Assembly: GCA_025602915.1 (NCBI GenBank)
Contig: JAHLJZ010000026.1
Location: forward strand, 62,001 to 126,000
Origin: Paraphysoderma sedebokerense
Taxonomy: Eukaryota; Blastocladiomycota; Physodermatomycetes; Physodermatales; Physodermataceae
Direction: 5' to 3'
Length of the DNA stretch: 64,000 nucleotides
Under the pieces are notes generated by a model. The model made no database searches and was not told the DNA's origin. It was given only the letters and a program-made list of their open reading frames with translations. A program made the translations under genes and the position numbers. Within the stretch, counting starts at the first letter, position 1. Every line of letters begins with the position of its first letter. Below are positions 24,601 to 38,000 of the stretch, one piece after another.

Positions 24601-25828
24601 TCGATCTTGAATTTGCTTCTCGAGGATTTCGACTTTGTCTTGTAGCTCATCCATCTTCTGGTTTTTCATCTGTGAACTCATGTGATCGGGAACCACGCCA
24701 GCACCGCTATTTTCGTTGAAATGTAGTTCTTCGATGCGGGCTTTTGAAGATATTTTAGGAATCGAGATGGTCAATGAGAAGTAATTCAAGAAAATGAATC
24801 TAGGAAATCAAACCCACGGCAATTTACCTTGATTTGTGTCTTGAGGATTTGAGTCATAGTTGACTCTTTCAGAAGGAGCGGCCATGTCTGATTTCATGGC
24901 TAAAAATGTGTCGTTTCTGTTGAGTCTCAAATCCTCGTAAATTTTTTCCAAAACCTTGATGTTGCTAAGATCGTTGAAATGAAATTTCTTGAAACTAGGG
25001 GATTGTGATGTTGCCGATGGGCTGACATTTGGATCCGTGATCAATTTTCTGTCAACGCACAATTTTAGGACTTTGTTTATGTAAGTGCGATACATATTCA
25101 GCTCTGACTCAGCGTTGCAGGCTTTTCGTCTTTCTTCTGAGAGCTCCTGCTCCAAATGATGTATTTCGTGTTGGGGTAGGCCTTGATCCAATCGTTTTTC
25201 GGACGAAGAGGAATGGGACTGAGAAGTTGGACGGGTGAAGAGTGCGGGTGGAGAGTTATCTTTGACATTCGGTTGGTTAGTATATGGAGAGTTTGACATT
25301 TTATGTGATGGATGCAATCGATTAAGCAAGACACGTCCAATGGTGGGTGATGTGTGAGTGTAAATGCCATTATTCTGAGTTAGGGATACAGGACGCCAGG
25401 CATTGTGAAATCCAGTAGGCGACGATGCACGCTGCGGAGAGCCTTTTGAAGGTTGGGTAGATGTAGCAGTAGAGGTGTCTATATTTTTCGGGGTTGTCGG
25501 ACTCGAGGCGTCTGAAGTGATTTCGGGATCACGGTTTCACAGGAACCAACGGTTAGGACAGATACTAAATCTGAAGAATTCACTGTAAACCCCGAGCCAA
25601 GTGGCTAAAATAACTTACCTTTAGGAGGGGAAGACAAGGCAGGAGCTGTCTGCCGCGGGATCATTGAAGGCAAGGAAGCCAGAGCTGTTGCGAGAAGAAG
25701 ACGGGAGGGTGAGAATCAGTTTGAGGGACTGCACAGGATGCTGGAGGGAAGGAGGGAGAGGACGTACGTTGGGCAGGGGGAGAGAAGGATTTCTCCTTGG
25801 GACGGTGCAGACTGGCCGTGGTGCTCAT
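18694..25828 (-). CDS. Giant coiled-coil protein, about 2,290 residues, family unknown
   Basis: Four exons in my model. Exon 1 starts at the ATG at 25826-25828 (MSTTASLHRPKEKSFSPPAQ); exon 2 gives PLASLPSMIPRQTAPALSS; exon 3 (about 25.5-24.83 kb) joins the 6-kb last exon through an intron whose best acceptor precedes ARIEELHFNENSG. The first 250 residues are Ser/Pro/Thr-rich and probably disordered, with one short helical stretch (YRTYINKVLKLCVDRKLI). Most of the rest is unbroken heptad-type sequence rich in Glu, Lys, Leu, Gln and Ser (for example LEKQIQDRDREIRELHYEIE), typical of a long parallel coiled coil. The last 250 residues are less regular helix, ending SSKQELRY. The overall shape fits a spindle-pole/centrosome scaffold, a rootletin-like fibre protein or a golgin. 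I see no PACT, GRIP or motor domain that would decide. It is divergent from the YEATS2-like gene. Confidence 0.8.
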
Positions 25829-25986
25829 CGTGGCGGCATCTGGATGTGGTGGATGTATCTATGTATCTATGTATGTAATACTGTGTGGAACAGGAACGAG
25901 GGAATCAGACAGTAAGAACACCCGTCCGCACGATCACGTGACGGCCCTTACGCTAAACTCTAAAAGTAACGCTGCCATTCCCACCA
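25829..25986. promoter_or_regulatory. Bidirectional promoter with a TCACGTGA E-box
   Basis: The 158 bp between the divergent starts of the coiled-coil gene and the YEATS2-like gene contain the 8-bp palindrome TCACGTGA (about 25934-25941), within ATCACGTGAC. CACGTG is the core site of bHLH factors such as fungal Cbf1. Being palindromic and lying between both starts it could act on either gene, but this is inference from sequence alone. Confidence 0.45.
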
Positions 25987-28900
25987 ATGTCCAATGTTCC
26001 ATTCCATCGTCCTTTCCGCTCTCCTCATTGCCACCCCCAGATGACCCACTCGCCCTCTGACCTCCCATCCCTTCTCCATGACCTCCTCTCCTTTCAGTTC
26101 GATCTCGAAATCCTGCTCAAGAAACGGGAAAGAGATCTCCTCAGATTGGAACTCGCCAAAGGTGAAATCCACCTGGCTGAAATGGCTAATCTCATCCTGA
26201 ACGGTACCTTCCCTCGTCCATCCTTTGTTCCAGCTTCCTGATTCACTCATTCATCCTTCATCGGGCTCGTCACAGATCAGTATCCTCTTCTGCAACTCGA
26301 AAATGATCACATCCCGTCCTCCGACTGTTCATCCTATTCCAGGCCCTCTAACTTGCGCCAAAATATTAGACATAAACTTGTAAGGATCCCGTCGGGGTCA
26401 TCTATTTCTGACACACTCTATGCACGCAGGGACGATGGTATATATGTAAAGTACGTCAAATTGAAGAGCGGCCGTTTAGTTTGGATAAATTTTGACATTT
26501 GACGTGACCTTCCCGCAACGAATTAGATTACAGTGTCCAAAGTGTCAGCGGACAAACTTTTCCAATCAACAGGGGTTCATTAATCATTGCAGAATTTCGC
26601 ATGGACTTGAATTTGTGAGCCATGAAGAATCGAATTGGATTTGCGGCATCCCGGTGGTCAGTGACTTGCCTTCGTCTTCACGGGGTGTCTTCCTCGCAAA
26701 TCTGACTTTTCCCTATTTTTCTACTGCAGCCAGAGAGCCAAGTTCCGCTTAATCATCCAGCCCGTCGAAAGCACGTCTCTGAAGCTGTTCTTAGCAGCCT
26801 GCAAACCAAATTATCCACTCCCGATTCAGACGAGTAAGCATTTTGACTGCACTCCTTCAAGACACGAAAAGCATTTAAACTCACAATGTCACAAACTGAA
26901 TGTAGCATCTTCTCCACTCTTACCCATAAAGTACAGGCCAAGATTGATGCCATACAGAAAGAACTGGCAACTTCATCCCCTCACGAAGAATTCTCCAGAT
27001 CAAAAATAAAGGTGTATGAGGAAGAAGTGGATTTATTTGATGAAAGTGAGAGGCCAGCCAAGAGACTCTGTCGGAAAATTCCGCCTCTTGAAAATACATT
27101 GAAGGTCCGCTCTCATATTTGCTGCTCCAGTTTTGTCTTTGCTAATGCGACCTAATTTATAGCTGGAACTACCTAGATTGAATTCATTAACAAATGAACT
27201 TGAAAATGACTCTGATGAAAACCAGGAGGAAGATAATGGTCCTGAATTAAAAGATTTGGGCTTCAAAAGAGGCTTGGGCAAGGGGAAAGGCGTTAGCGGC
27301 CGAAGTATTATGTCGGGCAATATTGGTACGGTCGACACGGAACAAAATTCAAAGTATCCTCAATCACAAAGTCATTCCTCTCTTCTGGAAACATCAACGC
27401 AAGAGGTCAGTGGGGTACTAGAAATGACTGCTGGCGTACTCGATGCGAAACCCAGAAGGTAGGCTATCAATTATTGAGCACCTTATTTTCCTTTCAGATC
27501 ATTGAGCTTTATTAGTCGGCCTTTATACCATACGGATTTCGACTCCAAGCCGCTAGTCAATGATGTAGAGTCAAGATTCCATCACAAGCGTCGAATTGTG
27601 ATTGGCAACGTATCCAAATTCATTCCAAAAGGTATTGCTTCTTCTTAAGCCCCAAAAGTAGTATTTCAATTAAAAGTCTATTTCAAACGCTGCAGATAAA
27701 AGAGCCCCAGGACTTTTAAACGCATCTCATAAATGGATGATATATGTCCGCGCACCTCCTTGGGTATAACTGTTCTATTTTTCTCTGCCTCAGTTAAACT
27801 ACTTATGACAATTTGATTAGTCACCCCCTTTAACGACGTTCATATCAAAAATTCGACTTTATATTCATCACTCTTATGCTCCTGATCACATTATTGACAT
27901 TACTTCGCCTCCGTTTCGACTGATTCGGCACGGCTGGGGGGAATTTCCTATCCGAGTTCAGATACATTTGATCGATCGGAGCAAAAATAAGCCCGTAAAT
28001 TTCATTCATCTGCTGCAGGTTACATATTTTAATTTTCTGTCTGTATTTCTGTTCCATCCGACCTAATATTTGACTTCTAGTTGGATCAAACTCACTCTGG
28101 AAGACAAGTTCTAGGAGCCGAAGAGGAATTTGATATTGAACTTGACAAAAATACTGATTTGAGCTTAGTTGCCGAAAAGTCCGAGTCGAAAGACGATTAC
28201 AGTGATCGTTCTCACATTCTTTCAAGGAAGCTTGTCTCTGTGGTAGAGCAATTCTCAAGAATCTTACATGAAATAATAGATCAATTTCCATTGATATCTG
28301 TTGGTATGTGCGACTTTATGTTCGTTTATGTTCAGAGAATGGCTATTGAAACCAATGTTTCTGCTTGGTTGTATGTAGATGTCGATATTAGTGCTCAGTC
28401 ACTTCCTTACCCCATTCATTCATCTATACATGCGTTTTTGTCACTGTCACAGGAGGAGCAGGAAACCATAGAGGTACTTCGATTATTTGGACACCGATAA
28501 CTTCGATTTCTCACCTAATATACTAGGATAAACGAGCACAATTTATAATTGCCCATCTTCGTAATCAAAATATTGACCTTCCAGCCGAGGCATCCGTTGA
28601 ATATGTGAAAAATTGGTGCCGTGAAAACGGACACACTCCGCAGGATGTGATTTCAAAGCCGTTAAGGATGACGGCGGGTTTCGAATTTCCAGCTTCTGTA
28701 CCCGCTAACACTCTTTTATGCAAAAGTTGTGGACGTCAGGCGTGTGTCAAGCGATCACAAAAGCATGAATGTCCTTTCTTTGTGTTGAGCTGCTTCTCGA
28801 ATCATGTGAGCTCTTCCGACAATTTGACTTTGAATGTGGAATCTGGTCCGTTATACTCTCTATGATCATCAATCGTTGGTAATCTCACTTTTTCAATTTT

Positions 28901-29565
28901 GCATAGACTCCGTAGCAGATCTTCAGATTGACGACCTCACGTCGTATTCAAGTGGAACCAATTTCTCTTCTTCGAAAACACCGGCTTTTCGGCCCGACAA
29001 TTCCTTACCATACACCTTACTTTCCTTTCCATCTTTCGCATTTATCACGCAGACAATCTCCCAGCTGAATCTTCCGTGCTTTCTGCCATCATCAACTCCT
29101 TCTGCCGATACTCAGTCTAATTTTCATAAAGAACCAGATTTTGTTTTAACACGCCGGAATCGGCTTTCATATTCTTCCCCTCCATCTGGACATTTGTGGT
29201 CCGGTCAAAACGGTCATGAAGAAGAGGTTTTATGTGTAATAACCTTGGCAATGGGTCGATTTTTGAAGCAGATTGTGGAAAAATCAATTAAAATTTGCAG
29301 GAATGAACAAACCAGTGAACGTGCGAGTGGAAACCATAGCGTTTTAACTCCTATGCATGTGTGGAAGGCAATTGCTGGAAGAAATGGATTGTCAACTCTC
29401 AAGAAGGACGAAAAAGCGGTTTCGCTACATGACGGTGATGAAATGGAGACTAGCGTTGGAAGTGATACTTTTGATTTTTTGAGAGGGTTGTACTGTGTTG
29501 ATGACCGAACCGGTAGTACCCAGTCGAGTATTGATACCTTGTCAAATAAAAACTTGATGGATTGA
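25987..29565 (+). CDS. YEATS2: YEATS2-type acyl-lysine reader with AHC1-like zinc finger and C-terminal histone fold
   Basis: YEATS domains read acylated histone lysines; human YEATS2 is a subunit of the ATAC acetyltransferase complex. About twelve exons give roughly 950 residues. In order: a helical N-terminus (LEILLKKRERDLLRLELAKG); LYARRDDGIYVK leading into a C2H2-type finger (LQCPKCQRTNFSNQQGFINH, then CRISHGLEFVSHEES) like that of fungal Ahc1; a disordered acidic stretch; then the YEATS domain (RRIVIGNVSKFIPKDKR, HKWMIYVRAPP, IHHSYAPDHIIDITSPPFRL, HGWGEFPIRVQIHL, LDQTHSGRQVLGAEEEFDIEL). After it come YVKNWCRENGHTPQD and CKSCGRQACVKRSQKHEC. The last exon holds a histone-fold-like helix pair (VLCVITLAMGRFLKQIVEKS, LTPMHVWKAIAG, FDFL), corresponding to the YEATS2 segment that pairs with NC2-beta. 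Starts at either 25987 or 26041 are possible. A short intron near 28300 is uncertain. Confidence 0.85.
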
Positions 29566-29750
29566 TCAACACTATCCTTCCTTTGTTTGGCGCACACTCT
29601 ACGGGTCTGAGACATTGATTACCCATAATCCATGTAACGACCAATGCTGCTTGATTACATGCTACAAATTGGAATCTCTATTTACGGGTAACGTGAACAT
29701 CACAACAATCGGATTATACAAAAGTTTAAAGCAGCCAATATTATTTACAT

Positions 29751-31830
29751 TTAAAAAAACTTAGCATATCGAATTGTACTGACTCTTCTACCTTCCACTA
29801 CACTACGAAGACATTCTTTTAGGTACGCGTCTTCTGTGGTTTCATGTTCTAGCATCACATTGATTCCTCTTCTTTTTTTGATTGGACGGGCGATTTCAGT
29901 GGGTTTCGATATAAGATGTGTAGGCTCCGGTTCATGCTCTGATAGCCAGTAACGTTAAGACCAATTCCTTAAATAAAAATTGTGGCGAAAATCTTACCAT
30001 TGACTATGCAATTTTCTTTTCCTGTCTCGCCATTTGTCAATCCTTTCTTATCTGGATAATCTTTGGTCGGTGAGGTCGAAATCATTTTCAGTTTTACAAG
30101 AGGCTGTGTCGTATTGGTCTTAACTTCTTGAGGAGATACCAGCCCAGCAGAAGATACGTGAACTTCCAATTCGCTTTTCTCTGATTGGGGGATTTTGAAT
30201 TCATCAAATGCAGAATCGGTTAACACAGACGAGATCGATTGTTGTCTCTGACATTCCTCTTCTAAGCTGCTTTCTTTTTGCCTCTTTAGAAGTATTGGTG
30301 TAGGCGCAGATGCTTCATAGCTCTTGAGTTTTGGGATAGCATGTCCCGGCACTGCCGGAGAATCACAATGATCATTCGCAACATCACCGCCCTCAACAGT
30401 ACAATCAATGTCATTCATTTTCGCTGTTGTGACATCTGTATCATCTCTGAAGGAATCCAGTGAGGAATCCGCTTCTGAAGGACTATCCTGATCGGGATTG
30501 GGAAGGCGAGACGAAGGACGACATAACGAGCTTATCACCTTGTCGGCGTTTACCCAAGACCGTGGATCTCTTGCGATGCGGCGATGCTTCTTCGTCATGA
30601 CATGCTGATTCAAAAGAGGTTGAGCTTATGATTTTGTAGCCGGGAGCGAGAGACAAACAAACCATGTTCAGATCTTCAAATTGAGTTTCACAAATTTCAC
30701 ACCAGCCACTTTTGGAAGGGAGTCTATATCTATTTCTGACATTATTTAACAACGTTGGATCTTCCAAAAGTTTCTTAAGTTCTTTTATATTTGCCAAAGA
30801 TGGTAATTCCCCACAAGTTTTAATTCCGCTGGCCCAGTCTAGGCTCCTATGAACGGGGCCAAGGTTCTCACTTTCGAAATCTGATATCGAAATCGGTGGT
30901 TCTTTCAAAGCGGTCCTCTGAGCTCTTCGTCCATCATACACGAATGGACAATAGCCAATTGAAGTGTCAGTGTAAAGGTTAGGCCAATTCGTGGCTGATT
31001 TTGTTCGCACAGAGGAGAATTCCTCCAAGATGACTGGTTTGTGTATACCCGATGAATCAGCCAGTAAGACATAAGCACCGTCAAGAAATTGAAAATCAGA
31101 TGGTATTTTTTTCGTATTAGCGATGTCAAGATGGCGGGGAGATTGTTTGAGGTGATTTATCGGTTGTGAGTAGTAGCCAACATGCTGTTTCAACTCTGGC
31201 AGGCTCAAAGTTAAGAAACACAATTACTCGATTGTGAGAGCAAGAACCAATCAAATAACGCAAAAAAAGGATACTGTCTAAATCCCATATGATTTTCTTC
31301 CATCTTTGGGCTGATTCTAACAATCGCTGATCCTTTTAAACAAGTAGCTTTTAGTTCCCAGCATCTAACAACGCGTTTATCGATTGCAAGAGTGTATTTA
31401 CATTCGTCGGGTTCTTGGTTGTGGTTTTGCGAGAAGTTTTCACTGAAATTGTATCTCTGAGAAGATTTGTGTCAAGCAATATACTGATGTGCCAAGAAGA
31501 GAAAGGAAAAACGAAGAAGGGCCGCACCTTGAACTTGGTCGTTGGTTCTCGGTAGGCTGTACCACATGCGGAATCTTTTCAAATACGATATGGGTGATAT
31601 TTCGTGAAAAGAAAGCTTCCGTACGCTTAAGAAAAATTTTCATAAAGATTGAATGATTAATAAAAAAAAAATGAAAGCACAGCACAGAATCTAATATTTA
31701 CGCCTCCGAGTTCAGTGATTGCGACTTCCATCTGACGACGAAGTTCTTCTTGGACATGCAACACCAAATAAAAGATACAGCCATCAAATGATTTTGTTCC
31801 TGGTCTCTTGAGAGACTTGGGCTTCAGCAT
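29751..31830 (-). CDS. DBF4: Dbf4, regulatory subunit of the Cdc7 replication kinase
   Basis: Dbf4 activates Cdc7, which phosphorylates MCM to fire replication origins. About 570 residues in seven exons by my model. The N-terminal BRCT-like motif N is spread over small exons: VQEELRRQMEVAITELGG, then RTEAFFSRNITHIVFEK, then AQRWKKIIWDLDKLKQHV, where the last Asp-Lys junction is made by splicing (GTATCC...CCAG). Motif M follows (HKPVILEEFSSVRTKSATNW, then SIGYCPFV), then the DBF zinc finger, motif C: GWCEICETQFEDLNM joined by splicing to HVMTKKHRRIARDPRSW, giving the C-x2-C and two His ligands. The tail is acidic/Ser-rich and ends VVEGRRVSTIRYAKFF (stop 29751-29753). I chose the ATG at 31828-31830; the frame stays open for at least 14 codons upstream, so an earlier start is possible. 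It is divergent from DNAH2. Confidence 0.88.
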
Positions 31831-32080
31831 TTCAGTTTCGGAGGGTCTTTGCGAGAAGGGTCGTTCTAGTGTCTGGCGTGCTCTGTCAGTCTGAACTCTG
31901 AAGTCACAGAACCCAAACTCAAAGGAAGTACGATCCGGTCATCCGCGATTTTCCCTTTCCCGTTGACCGTTCAGCTCCCATGTCCCACAAACAAATTGCA
32001 ATTCCCATCATCACAACTTCGCAGTACTACATCGTAACAATCCGACTATATCAAATTCACTTTGCGTCTGATCTGTAAAA
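31831..32080. promoter_or_regulatory. Divergent promoter between Dbf4 and DNAH2
   Basis: 250 bp between the two start codons. I see no clear TATA box, no RFX-type X-box for the flagellar gene, and no ACGCGT (MCB) box for the cell-cycle gene. Promoter status is inferred from the head-to-head arrangement. Confidence 0.4.
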
Positions 32081-35000
32081 ATGCTGGTGGACTCTTCTCC
32101 GCCTATCGTTGCTCGCCTGAAATCCTTTATCTCGCTCCCAGGTTACTCCCACGATTTGTGGTTGCCCGAGCACGATAGCATCGCAGTTGAGTTTTTTCAG
32201 AATCCCCACAATAGACGACTGCTTTTGTATATTCTCAACGGTCAGTTGCAAATATCTCAACATCCTTCACCTCGCATCGACACGTTGATGTACGTCATCA
32301 AAACTACAACTTGTACCGGACCAGTAGCTCTTGAGCAATTTGATAAATGTTTACACTACGGAACACTTAAGGGAGACGTCTTGGACAATCTTTTGGTTGT
32401 AATGCACAGCATTTATATGCCTATATTTCTTGACAACCACAGGTGGCCGGAAGTTGTCAAGAAAGATTTCGCCAACCAGCTCCAAAAGTTTATGGCCAAT
32501 GTCACAGATGCGGTGTTCCGACTCAAAGGGCAAACAGTATTATATGCGCCTACAGAAGAACTATCAGATGTTCAGGCCATTGTGAATTTGAAAGATTTCG
32601 TTCAGCGTTCCGAGTCTTTGCTGTTTCATTGGATATGTCAGATCAAGGAAGTCATGAACAATCAACTTGATTTCGATCACTTGGAAAGTACGGGCCCGTT
32701 GGAAGAAATTCAGTTTTGGGGACAGCGCTTTCAAGACTTATTTGGGATTGTCGAGCAATTGAATCGGCCAGATGTGAAGCAGCTCATTGAGATTTTAGGT
32801 GCAGCGAAATCATCTTACCTTGATCAGTTCTCGCAACTCAGTTCTCTGATTGAACAAGCTTTAAACCAAGCGCAAGACAATCTAAAGTTTTTATCCATCT
32901 TATCGACACCGTGTCAGCAATTAGCTGAGGCTGACTTGAAAGTTGTACCTACGATTCTTCCAACATTACTCTATTACATTCGTTTCATATGGGCGCATTC
33001 TCGCTTTTACAACACAAAAGAGCGTCTTACTAATTTACTACGAAAGGTGAGCAGCGAAATAATGAAACGCTGCTGCTCTAAGATATCCCTTGACGAAATA
33101 TTCAATGGGAATGTGCAATTGAGTATGTTATGCTTGCAGGACAGTATTGATTGTTGCGAAGCGTGGAAAGCAATTTACAAGAAAACGTGCATGCAAATCT
33201 CAATTTATGCAGAAAGATCATGGGACTTTGATCATAGCGGTATATTTGCACAGATCGATGCATTTGTTCAGAGATGCCGTGATCTCCTGGAAGTCTGTGA
33301 AGGACAAATCCAATTTGCACGCAAGATCAACAATGGAAAGAAAACTATGATACCCGTTTTTAGTGGTTCAAAAGGCTCAGAAATCAGCAAAGGTTTTGAA
33401 GATATTGAAATCGCATTTGAGAGGCAGATAAGGCACTTGTGGCAGATGCGTGAATTCATTTTGAATGTTAAAACAACAAAGTGGCATGATGTTTATAACA
33501 CTTTCAAACAGGGTAAATATGTATTTTTTAATTTCTGCAGAGAAGAACATATTTGATTAACGTAGAGTTCACAGGTGTGAAAGATTTAGAAGTCATGCTG
33601 CAAAATATTATAACCACCGCTTTTGAGAGCTCTACAACCGTTGACGGATCAGTTTATTTGTTGGAAATATTTTGTCACTTGGCCAAACGAGAGGCGATCA
33701 AACATACAGTGGAGAAAAAGGTTGCCGACGTCTACATTATGTTTCTTAAAGAGTTGAATTCTGTCAAACTTTATTTTGAAAACCACCGTAGAACACCACA
33801 TCTGATAGCTGCTCAGCCAAATTATGCAGGAGCAGCATTCTGGGCACGGTCTATATTACGTCGAATTAATGGACAAATGGCAACATTAAGAAATGCAGGT
33901 CACAATCAAACCAGCCATCTTAGTCAAGAGGTGAAGACACAGTATGAATCCTTGGTGGAAGCTTTGGAGGAATATATCATCAAAAGCCACAACGATTGGA
34001 TTGCACAACTTGATAGTTCCATTGCCAGTAAAATTGAATCAACACTCATGATACGACGCCCGGATGGCTTTTTAGAATTGCAATTTGACAAAAATCTCTT
34101 GCGGATGTTTTGTGAAGTTCACTATTGGCAAAAACTGAAACTTGACATCCCATATCAAGTGCATGAAATGTTCAGCAAGCGTGAAGAATTAAGAGTTCTG
34201 CGAGACAGTGTTCTATTATTGATCCGTGACTACAACAATATTTTAGAAATGTTGACTCCTGAACAGCTCTTACTTTTTAAAGAACGAATCAGATCACTGG
34301 ACAGAAAAATCAATCCTGGTTTAACTACACTCACATGGGCATCAAAGGGGATAGCAGATTATTATGTAAGAGAATGTCGTAAACATGCACAAGAGCTTCA
34401 TCAAACAATAATAGGTTTTTTGGAGTCTAATGCCGACATTCAAAAGCTTTGTGTACTAATTTCAGAAACATTGCTGTGGTTACTGGAACCGAAGAAAATA
34501 TACACCTTGGAAGAATTTGAATTGGCCCAGGACAAACACAGACAAGCAGTTCAAATGAAGCTTAAATCTGCTCATCAAAAAATACAGCAGACATTGCAAA
34601 CCACACATGAGCTCTTTCGCCGTGATGGTAAACAGGTGCATGTCCAGTGGGGCAAATATGTAGAGAAAGTTGATCAGGCTGTTGAAGGTGCTCTCCGTTT
34701 GACAGTTCACAAGTCAATGCAGGAACTCTCAAGAGCCATCTATGGAGAAGGAAATAACAGAGATATGTCAGCTGAAGTTCAGCCAATGTTTAAGGTACAT
34801 GTCATATTAGAGAATTCGAAAATTGAATTTAGCCCAAGCTTGCAAAAACTTGAGGAGGTTGTCAACAGAATCGCTCGAGAGATGATGTCAACAATATCAG
34901 TTCTCCCTCATCTCAGTGATACTTTCACACTCAATGAACAAGAAGCTACGAATTCACCTTCGATGTACGAAACCATTGCCAGAGAAGAGGAAATTTTGAA

Positions 35001-38000
35001 AATGTTTGTTAACATTCAAAATGGTATGGCTTCCAATACAGTAAAGTGTCACTCCTACATTCGCAACTGGGATTCCTACAGAGAGATATGGGAGATTAAT
35101 AAGGATGCGTTCATCAGGAGATACGCAAAGCTGAAGCCTGCACTGTCTACCTTTGATGCAGACATCAATAGGTACAGTGAGGTTGCTAATAATGCCCAGA
35201 AAGAGGAAACAATAACCAACATCAATTTTGTGAGACTTGATTGCTCGCCTTTGAAACATGCTTTGGTGGCTCACTGCCACATATGGCAGAACAAACTGAC
35301 AACATTACTTAACACAAATGCTGCACAAGATTTGTTTAATCTTTATGACGTGACTAATAAAAAAACTGTTCAATTACTGACATCTCCAACAAACCTGGAT
35401 GAATTAGCAGAAAAGTTAATGGTCCTTGGGCAACTGCAGAGTGATATGTCAAATATCGAATCTCAATTTGGACCGATCAGAGAGCAATACCAAATCCTTG
35501 AAAAGTATGAAGTGCCCATAAAACCAGATGAGAAATTTCAGTTGGAAAATCTACAGCAACATTGGATCACTTTTGTCCAGAATTTGAATACAGCCGAAAA
35601 GGCTCTGCAGGAACACAAAGAAAACTTTAAGATTGATTTGTTGGTCAAATTAGAAGATTTCCAAAAATCAATTATTTTAATTCAAAATGATCTTACAGAA
35701 CAAGGACCTTTCAACTCTACAATGGACACTGAGAAAGCGAAGAACTTCATTCATGAGTTTCAGACACAGTTGGTGGAAATGGCAAACCAAGAGAGAATGA
35801 TACAAAAAGGGTTGATGATATTTAGCATTGAAAAGTCCCCCTCAACTGATATAGAAGCTATGATGATTGATTTGGATTTATTATCTCAAATTTGGAGACT
35901 GCATGAAGAATGGAATTCTTTATATAGTATATGGTGTCAGCAATCCATCTGGGATGTTGATGTACATTCCATTGATGAAGCCGTTGAGCAAATTTCAAAA
36001 AAGTTAGCCAAGTGTGATAGAGATGGGCTTTCATGGGATGTTTCGTCAGTGTTAAGGGACCGTATCAATCAGATGAAGCGAGTAGTCCCGATTCTGGAGA
36101 GTTTGAACAATCCGGCCCTTAGAGAAAGACATTGGGATCAGCTGACAGAGCAAATTGGCAAAGCAATTGATCCACAATCTGGACAAGGCACAATTGAGAA
36201 GGTAATAATAACTTATTTCTTAAAATCCGTGCTTCTTCACTATGAATATAGTTACTGACAATTGGTTGGTAGGTACTTGAAGTATCAGTTGATCAGTTTT
36301 CAGAATCAATTTTCCAGTTGTCTGCCACTGCCACAAAAGAATTGTCTATTGAACAAAGCCTCTCGCATATTCAAGAGGTATGGGACCAGATGGATTTAGA
36401 TGTGATCACTTATAAAAATCACAAGTACTACAAAATTAAATCCCTTGACAAAGTTTTTGAACTATTGGAAGACAATCAAGTGACACTGACATCCATTAAA
36501 GGCTCTGCATATTTCATGGCGTTTCAATCTCACATTGATCAATGGGAGAAAACTTTATCTTTAATTATTGAAATTCTTGACCTTCTAATGCATGTTCAAA
36601 AGCAGTGGATATACTTAGAAAACATATTTGTAGGGGCTGATGATATTCGAAAACAGTTACCCAAGGAGTCTGCTGTCTTTGATGTTGTCAATACCAAGTG
36701 GATTGGAATAATGCATCATATATATGCAGACAGGAAAGTTCTGCGGACAGCTCGGGAGCCAAATCTGGTGTATTTATTGACTGACATGGCAGCCAAACTG
36801 GAGAAAATACAGAAATCCTTGGATATGTATTTGGAGACAAAAAGGCAATTTTTCCCTAGATTTTACTTCTTATCAAATGATGATTTGTTGGAAATTTTGG
36901 GACAAGCTAAAGAGCCAAATTTGATCCAGTCTCAACTTAAAAAGTGCTTTGATGGCCTCACAAAGTTAGAAGTCCAAGAGAGTGGTGTGGAGGGAAGAAG
37001 GCATTTTGAAGCTCTTGGAATGTATTCAGCTGATGGTGAATATGTGGCATTTACTAATCCAGTAATTATGGAGGGCCCAGTGGAGAGCTGGTTGTCAGAA
37101 GTAGAGCAAGTCATGCATACAACATTGAGAAAACTGCTCTTGAATTGCTTGACAGCTGTGCGCAAAGTAAAGAAAGATAAGTGGCTGAAGGATTGGCCTG
37201 GCCAGCTACTCATACTAACTGGAAAGATATCATGGACAGTTGAATGTATGAGGGCACTAGCTGATATCACAAAGAATGGAAATGGTGGAATGAAGAGTTT
37301 GAAACGAAAACAGGCTTCTCTATTGAAAAAATTGGCTGATATCATGAAGAGTTCATTGTCTGAAATGGAGCATAAGAAACTCCTGGCATTAATTACATCT
37401 GAAGTTCACAACAGGGATGTGATTGATAAATTAATGAGGTCAAATTCCACAGACATTAATGGATTTGAATGGCTTTCGCAGATGAGATTCTACTGGAGTA
37501 AAGATGATGATGACTGTATGATACACCAAACAAATACTAAATTCAAGTATGGATATGAGTATTTGGGTAATAATTCACGGATGGTGATCACACCATTGAC
37601 AGAAAGGTGCTTCTTAACTTTGACTATGGCTCTGAATCTACACCGTGGTGGAAATTTACAAGGACCGGCTGGAACTGGCAAAACTGAAACAGTCAAAGAA
37701 CTGGGGAAAACCCTTGGAAAATATGTTTTCGTGCAGAATTGCTCAGATGGGCTAGATCACAAATCTATGGCCCGGATGCTGTCTGGTCTTGCTCAAACTG
37801 GAGCCTATGGATGCTTTGATGAATTCAATCGGATTGATATAGAAGTCTTATCTGTTGTTGCTTTGCAAATATCATGTATTTTATCTGCTGTTTCCAGGAA
37901 AGCAAGAACATTTGTTTTTGAGGATCGTGAGATCCACCTCAATCTCAATTGTGGAATCTTTATCACAATGAATCCAACATATATTGGCAGGGTGGACTTG

